A stretch of 64,000 bases of DNA from Clostridia bacterium (GTDB taxonomy: Bacteria > Bacillota > Clostridia > Lachnospirales > Lachnospiraceae). Positions 60,016 through 64,000 of this stretch are shown here, in pieces. The DNA lies in assembly GCA_910576325.1 (NCBI GenBank), contig CAJTIM010000018.1, positions 1 through 64,000 of the forward strand. Direction: 5' to 3'. The notes beneath the pieces were generated by a model. It made no database searches. It was given only the letters and a program-made list of their open reading frames with translations, and had not been told where the DNA came from. Numbering within the stretch: position 1 is the first letter of the stretch; every line of letters starts with the position of its first letter. A program made the position numbers and the translations under genes.

Positions 60016-60771
60016 ATGAAGCTGCAGCAGCTCTTAAGCTATACACGCAGAGCCGTGGATGATTACCATATGATACGGGAAGGGGATAAAATTGCCGTGG
60101 GAATTTCCGGCGGAAAGGACAGCCTGGCCATGCTCTATGCCCTTAACGGCCTTAAACGCTTCTATCCGGCCGCCTTTGAGCTGGAGGCTATTACGGTAGA
60201 CTTAGGCTTTCCGGACTTTGATTTAAGCGGAATACAAGCCCTGTGCAGGGAAATGGGGGTTCATTATACGATTGTTCCCACAGATATTTACAATATCATC
60301 TTCCGTGTACGTAAGGAAAGCAATCCCTGTGCCCTCTGTGCCAAGATGCGGAAGGGGGCCTTAAACCAGGCCATCAAGGAAACGGGCTGTAACAAGGTAG
60401 CCTATGCCCATCACAAAAACGATGTGGTGGAAACCATGCTGCTCTCTCTCATCTTTGAGGGACGTTTTCATACCTTTGCGCCGGTTACGTATCTGGATCG
60501 GATGGATCTGACCGTGATCCGTCCTCTGATATATGTGGATGAGGCGGATGTTATAGGCTTCCGGCACAAATACAATCTGCCTGTCTGCAAAAGCCCCTGT
60601 CCGGCCGACGGGCATACCAAACGGGAATATGCCAAGAATCTGCTCCGCAGTCTGAACCAGGAGCATCCGGGAACTTCGGAGCGTATGTTTCGGGCCGTTT
60701 TGGAGGGGATTTACAAGCCTTATGAGGATTCGGAGTTTATTCGGAAGCTCTCCGAAGGCTTTCGTAAATAG
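60016..60771 (+). CDS. TtcA-family tRNA thiolation enzyme (PP-loop ATPase)
   Basis: 251 residues from ATG 60016. PP-loop SGGKDS (31-36) activates the tRNA base as an adenylate. The CxxC pair (Cys105, Cys108) and later Cys191/Cys195 in CKSPCPADG are as in TtcA, which holds a 4Fe-4S cluster to transfer sulfur and makes 2-thiocytidine at position 32 of tRNA. The Clostridial members of this group could have another target. The binding site GGAAGG is rather far from the ATG. A terminator follows. Confidence 0.9.
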   Translation: MKLQQLLSYTRRAVDDYHMIREGDKIAVGISGGKDSLAMLYALNGLKRFYPAAFELEAITVDLGFPDFDLSGIQALCREMGVHYTIVPTDIYNIIFRVRKESNPCALCAKMRKGALNQAIKETGCNKVAYAHHKNDVVETMLLSLIFEGRFHTFAPVTYLDRMDLTVIRPLIYVDEADVIGFRHKYNLPVCKSPCPADGHTKREYAKNLLRSLNQEHPGTSERMFRAVLEGIYKPYEDSEFIRKLSEGFRK

Positions 60772-60784
60772 TCTTTGCCGTGCA

Positions 60785-60829
60785 AGAGATTTGCTTCCAA
60801 AAATCATTCTCGGAAGCAAATCTCTTTTT
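60785..60829 (+). terminator. Terminator of the TtcA-like gene
   Basis: AGAGATTTGCTTCC (60785-60798) pairs with GGAAGCAAATCTCT (60812-60825), 14 perfect pairs, then TTTT. Read on the minus strand the same stem may also serve carB. Confidence 0.9.
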
Positions 60830-60841
60830 CATTTTGACTAA

Positions 60842-63800
60842 CTATAACATTTCAATCTCACTGTGCAGCTGCTGCAGCGACTTCACTTCCAGCTTACCGC
60901 CCTTTTCCTTCGCCTTGCGGATTCCCTCCGTAGTGGCAATAGCCGCTGCCATGGTAGTCATATAAGGAATCTTCCCCTTAATAGCGGCCTTGCGGATATA
61001 GCTGTCATCGTACCGGCTCTCCTTGCCGGAGGGTGTATTGACAATCAGCTGAATCTCCCCGTTGGCAATGGCGTCCATAATATTCGGCCGCCCCTCCTGG
61101 AGCTTCTTCACCTTCTTCGCGGGAATCCCGTCCGCAGCAATCATATCATAGGTGCGTCCCGTAGCCATAATGGAGAATCCGTCCTTATAAAAGCCCCGCG
61201 CTACCTGTAGGACCTCCGGCTTATCCTGATCATTGACACTGATCAGAACCGTCCCCGACAGGGGCAGGCATGTTTGTGTGGCTTCCTGAGACTTGTAGAA
61301 GGCTTCTCCGAAGTTGGAGGCAAGTCCCAGTACCTCGCCCGTAGAGCGCATCTCCGGTCCGAGAAGGGGGTCTACCTCCTGGAACATATTGAAGGGGAAC
61401 ACGGCCTCCTTCACTCCGTAATGATGGAAATGGCTCTCCTTGAGATTCGGAACCGGTGAGGGGGTTCCTGTCAGTTCCTCCGTAATTACCTGGGTGGCCA
61501 GCTGCACCATCCGAATGTTGCAGACCTTAGATACCAGCGGCACAGTACGGGAAGCTCTGGGATTGGCCTCCAGAACAAACACCTTTCCGTCCTCAATGGC
61601 ATACTGCATATTCATAAGACCGCAGACATGCATTTCCTCCGCAATCTTCTTCGTATATTCCTTAATCGTCCTAAGATTCTCCTCCGAAATATTTAAGGAA
61701 GGCAGTATACAGGCCGAATCACCGGAATGAACTCCGGCCAGCTCAATATGCTCCATCACAGCCGGAACAAAGGCATGGGTCCCGTCACAGATAGCGTCCG
61801 CCTCACACTCCATGGCATGATGCAGAAAACGGTCAATTAAGATGGGGCGATCCGGCGTCACTCCCACAGCCGCGCGCATATAATCAATCAGGCTGTCCGA
61901 ATCATGAACTACCTCCATCCCCCGGCCGCCCAGTACGTAAGAAGGACGCACCATAACAGGATAACCGATCTTCTCCGCAATAGCCAGAGCCTCGTCCGCG
62001 TTGACCGCCATTCCTGCTTCCGGCATGGGAATCTCCAGCTTCTCCATAATCGCCCGGAACCGATCACGGTCTTCCGCCAGATCAATAATCTCCGGACTGG
62101 TGCCTAAGATCCGCACGCCGTTCTTTTCAAGCTCCGCCGCCAGATTAAGAGGTGTCTGGCCGCCGAACTGGGCAATTACACCTGCCGGCTTCTCCTTCTC
62201 GTGGATGCTTAAGACATCCTCCAGGGTCAGGGGCTCAAAATACAGTTTATCCGAAGTATCGTAATCCGTGGAAACCGTTTCAGGATTGCAGTTCACAATG
62301 ATTGTCTCAAAGCCAAGCTTTTTAAGGGCAATGGCCGCATGGACGCAGCAGTAATCAAACTCAATTCCCTGCCCGATCCGGTTGGGGCCGCCGCCCAGGA
62401 TCATAATCTTGGGCCTGTCCGTATTGACAGTGCTGTGATCCGGCGCATTGTAGGTCGAATAATAGTAAGCATTGTTCTTTGTTCCGCTTACATGAACACC
62501 CTCCCACGCCTCTGTTACGCCTATGGCAATACGGCTCTTACGGATATCCGTCTCGGGAACCTCCAATATCTGACTTAAATACCGATCGGAGAATCCGTCC
62601 TCCTTTGCTTTCTTAAGAGCCTCCGCCTCTGGCACTTTCCCATGGCTGGTGGACAGAAGCATCTCCTCCTCTTCTACCAGCTCCTTCATCTGCTCAATAA
62701 AGTAATGCTTGATCTTAGTCAGCTCATGGAGCTCTTCCACCGTGGCGCCTTTACGGAGTGCTTCATACATCACGAACTGCCGCTCACTGGTGGCCGTATC
62801 CAGCAGCTTTAAAAGCTCACGCTTGGATTTCCCGTGAAAATCCTTGGCAAAGCCCAGGCCGTAACGGCCGTTTTCCAGGCTTCGTATCGCCTTCTGAAAT
62901 GCTTCCTTGTAGGTCTTGCCAATACTCATAACCTCGCCCACGGCGCGCATCTGGGTTCCCAGCTTGTCCTCCACACCCTTGAACTTCTCAAAGGCCCAGC
63001 GGGCAAATTTGATTACCACATAATCCCCGCCCGGTACATAACGGTCAAGGGTTCCGTACTTGCCGCAGGGAATCTCATCCAGAGTAAGACCGGAGGCCAG
63101 CATGGCGGAAACAAGGGCAATGGGGAAGCCCGTCGCCTTAGACGCCAGCGCGGAGGAACGGGAGGTTCTGGGATTGATCTCAATGACAATATCCCGGTCG
63201 CTGACCGGATCATGAGCCCACTGTACGTTCGTTCCGCCGATTACCTGGATAGCCTCCGCAATGCGGTAGGATTTCTCCTGAAGCCTCTTTTGAATATCCT
63301 CAGAAATGGTCAGCATGGGAGCGGAGCAGAAGGAATCTCCCGTATGTACTCCCAGGGGATCGATATTTTCAATAAAGCAGACGGTAATTATATTATTCTT
63401 ACTGTCCCGGACAACCTCAAGCTCGAGCTCCTCCCAACCAAGGATGGATTCTTCCACGAGCACCTGCCCTACCAGGCTGGCCTGCAAGCCCCTTGCAGTA
63501 ACGGTTTTCAGCTCCTCCACATTGTACACAAGACCGCCGCCGGCGCCGCCCATGGTGTAGGCCGGACGCAGAACTACCGGATAACCAAGCTTATCCGCGA
63601 TGGCGACTGCCTCGTCCACACTGTAAGCCACTTCGCTTCGGGCCATTTCAATCCCCAGGCTGTCCATGGTATTCTTGAACTCAATTCGGTCCTCGCCGCG
63701 CTCAATGGCATCCACCTGGACACCGATAACCTTCACATCGTACTTTTCCAGGATACCGGCTTTGGAAAGTTCCGAACAAAGATTAAGACCGGACTGTCCG

Positions 63801-64000
63801 CCGAGATTCGGCAATAAGGCATCTGGTCTTTCTTTCTCAATAATCTGTGTCAGCCGTTCCACATTGAGCGGCTCAATATAAGTTACGTCTGCGGTTTCTG
63901 GATCGGTCATAATCGTGGCCGGATTGGAATTTACCAATACGATCTCATAGCCCAGCTGCTTTAACGCCTTGCACGCCTGTGTGCCGGAATAGTCAAACTC
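60842..64000 (-). CDS. carB: Carbamoyl phosphate synthase large subunit, 5' end beyond the window
   Basis: 1052 residues are inside the window; the start lies to the right of 64000, about 20 residues missing. CarB (EC 6.3.5.5) makes carbamoyl phosphate from bicarbonate, ammonia (from CarA) and two ATP, for pyrimidine and arginine synthesis. Two ATP-grasp halves are visible (GYPVVLRPAYTMGGAGGGL in the first, GYPVMVRPSYVLGGRGMEVV in the second), with the LGGGPNRIGQGIEFDY linker start between them, and the allosteric MGS domain at the C-terminus (DGFSIMATGRTYDMI, NTPSGKESRYDDSYIRKAAI). carA is expected upstream, outside the window. Confidence 0.98.
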   Translation of the reverse strand, partial: EFDYSGTQACKALKQLGYEIVLVNSNPATIMTDPETADVTYIEPLNVERLTQIIEKERPDALLPNLGGQSGLNLCSELSKAGILEKYDVKVIGVQVDAIERGEDRIEFKNTMDSLGIEMARSEVAYSVDEAVAIADKLGYPVVLRPAYTMGGAGGGLVYNVEELKTVTARGLQASLVGQVLVEESILGWEELELEVVRDSKNNIITVCFIENIDPLGVHTGDSFCSAPMLTISEDIQKRLQEKSYRIAEAIQVIGGTNVQWAHDPVSDRDIVIEINPRTSRSSALASKATGFPIALVSAMLASGLTLDEIPCGKYGTLDRYVPGGDYVVIKFARWAFEKFKGVEDKLGTQMRAVGEVMSIGKTYKEAFQKAIRSLENGRYGLGFAKDFHGKSKRELLKLLDTATSERQFVMYEALRKGATVEELHELTKIKHYFIEQMKELVEEEEMLLSTSHGKVPEAEALKKAKEDGFSDRYLSQILEVPETDIRKSRIAIGVTEAWEGVHVSGTKNNAYYYSTYNAPDHSTVNTDRPKIMILGGGPNRIGQGIEFDYCCVHAAIALKKLGFETIIVNCNPETVSTDYDTSDKLYFEPLTLEDVLSIHEKEKPAGVIAQFGGQTPLNLAAELEKNGVRILGTSPEIIDLAEDRDRFRAIMEKLEIPMPEAGMAVNADEALAIAEKIGYPVMVRPSYVLGGRGMEVVHDSDSLIDYMRAAVGVTPDRPILIDRFLHHAMECEADAICDGTHAFVPAVMEHIELAGVHSGDSACILPSLNISEENLRTIKEYTKKIAEEMHVCGLMNMQYAIEDGKVFVLEANPRASRTVPLVSKVCNIRMVQLATQVITEELTGTPSPVPNLKESHFHHYGVKEAVFPFNMFQEVDPLLGPEMRSTGEVLGLASNFGEAFYKSQEATQTCLPLSGTVLISVNDQDKPEVLQVARGFYKDGFSIMATGRTYDMIAADGIPAKKVKKLQEGRPNIMDAIANGEIQLIVNTPSGKESRYDDSYIRKAAIKGKIPYMTTMAAAIATTEGIRKAKEKGGKLEVKSLQQLHSEIEML

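Noticed and set aside
62834-63817. 327-codon frame opposite carB
   Set aside because: Antisense shadow of a highly conserved gene with strong codon bias.

Overview
The window comes from the chromosome of a spore-forming, low-to-middle GC Gram-positive anaerobe, most probably a Lachnospiraceae-type member of the Clostridia. The evidence is gene content and order: spore genes yqfC-yqfD, ylbJ and a SpoVB/MurJ-like flippase; a meso-diaminopimelate dehydrogenase; the order rng / rplU-prp-rpmA / obgE-yhbY-nadD-yqeK-rsfS; an L27 with the cleavable Firmicute N-terminus; paired DUF3048 lipoproteins; a Gram-positive LexA with a YneA-like division inhibitor; and ribosome binding sites of the AGGAGG type almost everywhere. 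No phage, CRISPR array or complete insertion sequence is seen.

Layout. Positions 1-755 hold an odd accessory edge (dyad repeat, orphan ORF, zinc-ribbon peptide). A divergent promoter pair at 1468-1555 serves a zinc-ribbon membrane protein and a response-regulator/alarmone-synthetase fusion, followed by rlmH. From 3228 to 5940 lie a decayed Rpn-type nuclease, a MATE exporter on the minus strand and a tRNA-Ala(GGC). From 6045 to 18915 runs a long plus-strand block: ddh, a DUF2284 protein, the spore/RNA block yqfC-yqfD-phoH-ybeY, a DUF3048 lipoprotein, a flippase, a BofC-like protein, a patatin, DUF896, folate cyclo-ligase, proA, rsmD, coaD and a coiled-coil protein. ylbJ is read the other way and overlaps its neighbours. 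From 19869 to 32344 come a dipeptidase, an M23 peptidase, a second small alarmone synthetase, RNA-modifying enzymes, a radical SAM protein, a TPR protein, a zincin-like protein and recU.

A perfect consensus promoter within the end of recU opens a histidine operon (32442-38162) with unusual fusions: HisZ-HisG, then an inserted acyltransferase, hisD, hisB, and a HisF-like half barrel fused to HisIE. From 38249 to 44431 are two membrane proteins and the radical SAM / DUF2344 / RNase G set. A self-contained PTS cassette (regulator, IIC, IIB, IIA; 44418-48792) sits between rng and the rplU operon, and an 18-bp perfect inverted repeat at that junction carries the rplU -35 box. The rplU to Nudix block runs to 54665.

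The last 9 kb is regulatory: lexA under LexA-like boxes, a second DUF3048 lipoprotein, a tyrosine recombinase, a complete cobalamin riboswitch with a near-consensus promoter but no recognisable gene behind it, a YneA-like SOS division inhibitor with a dense LexA operator array, an orphan Hpt protein, a TtcA-like tRNA thiolase, and carB running off the right edge.

Strongest leads: the REC-alarmone synthetase fusion (with an orphan Hpt and a second synthetase nearby), the orphan cobalamin riboswitch, the half-barrel HisIE fusion, and the palindrome at the PTS/rplU junction. All calls are from reading the sequence; no database search was run.
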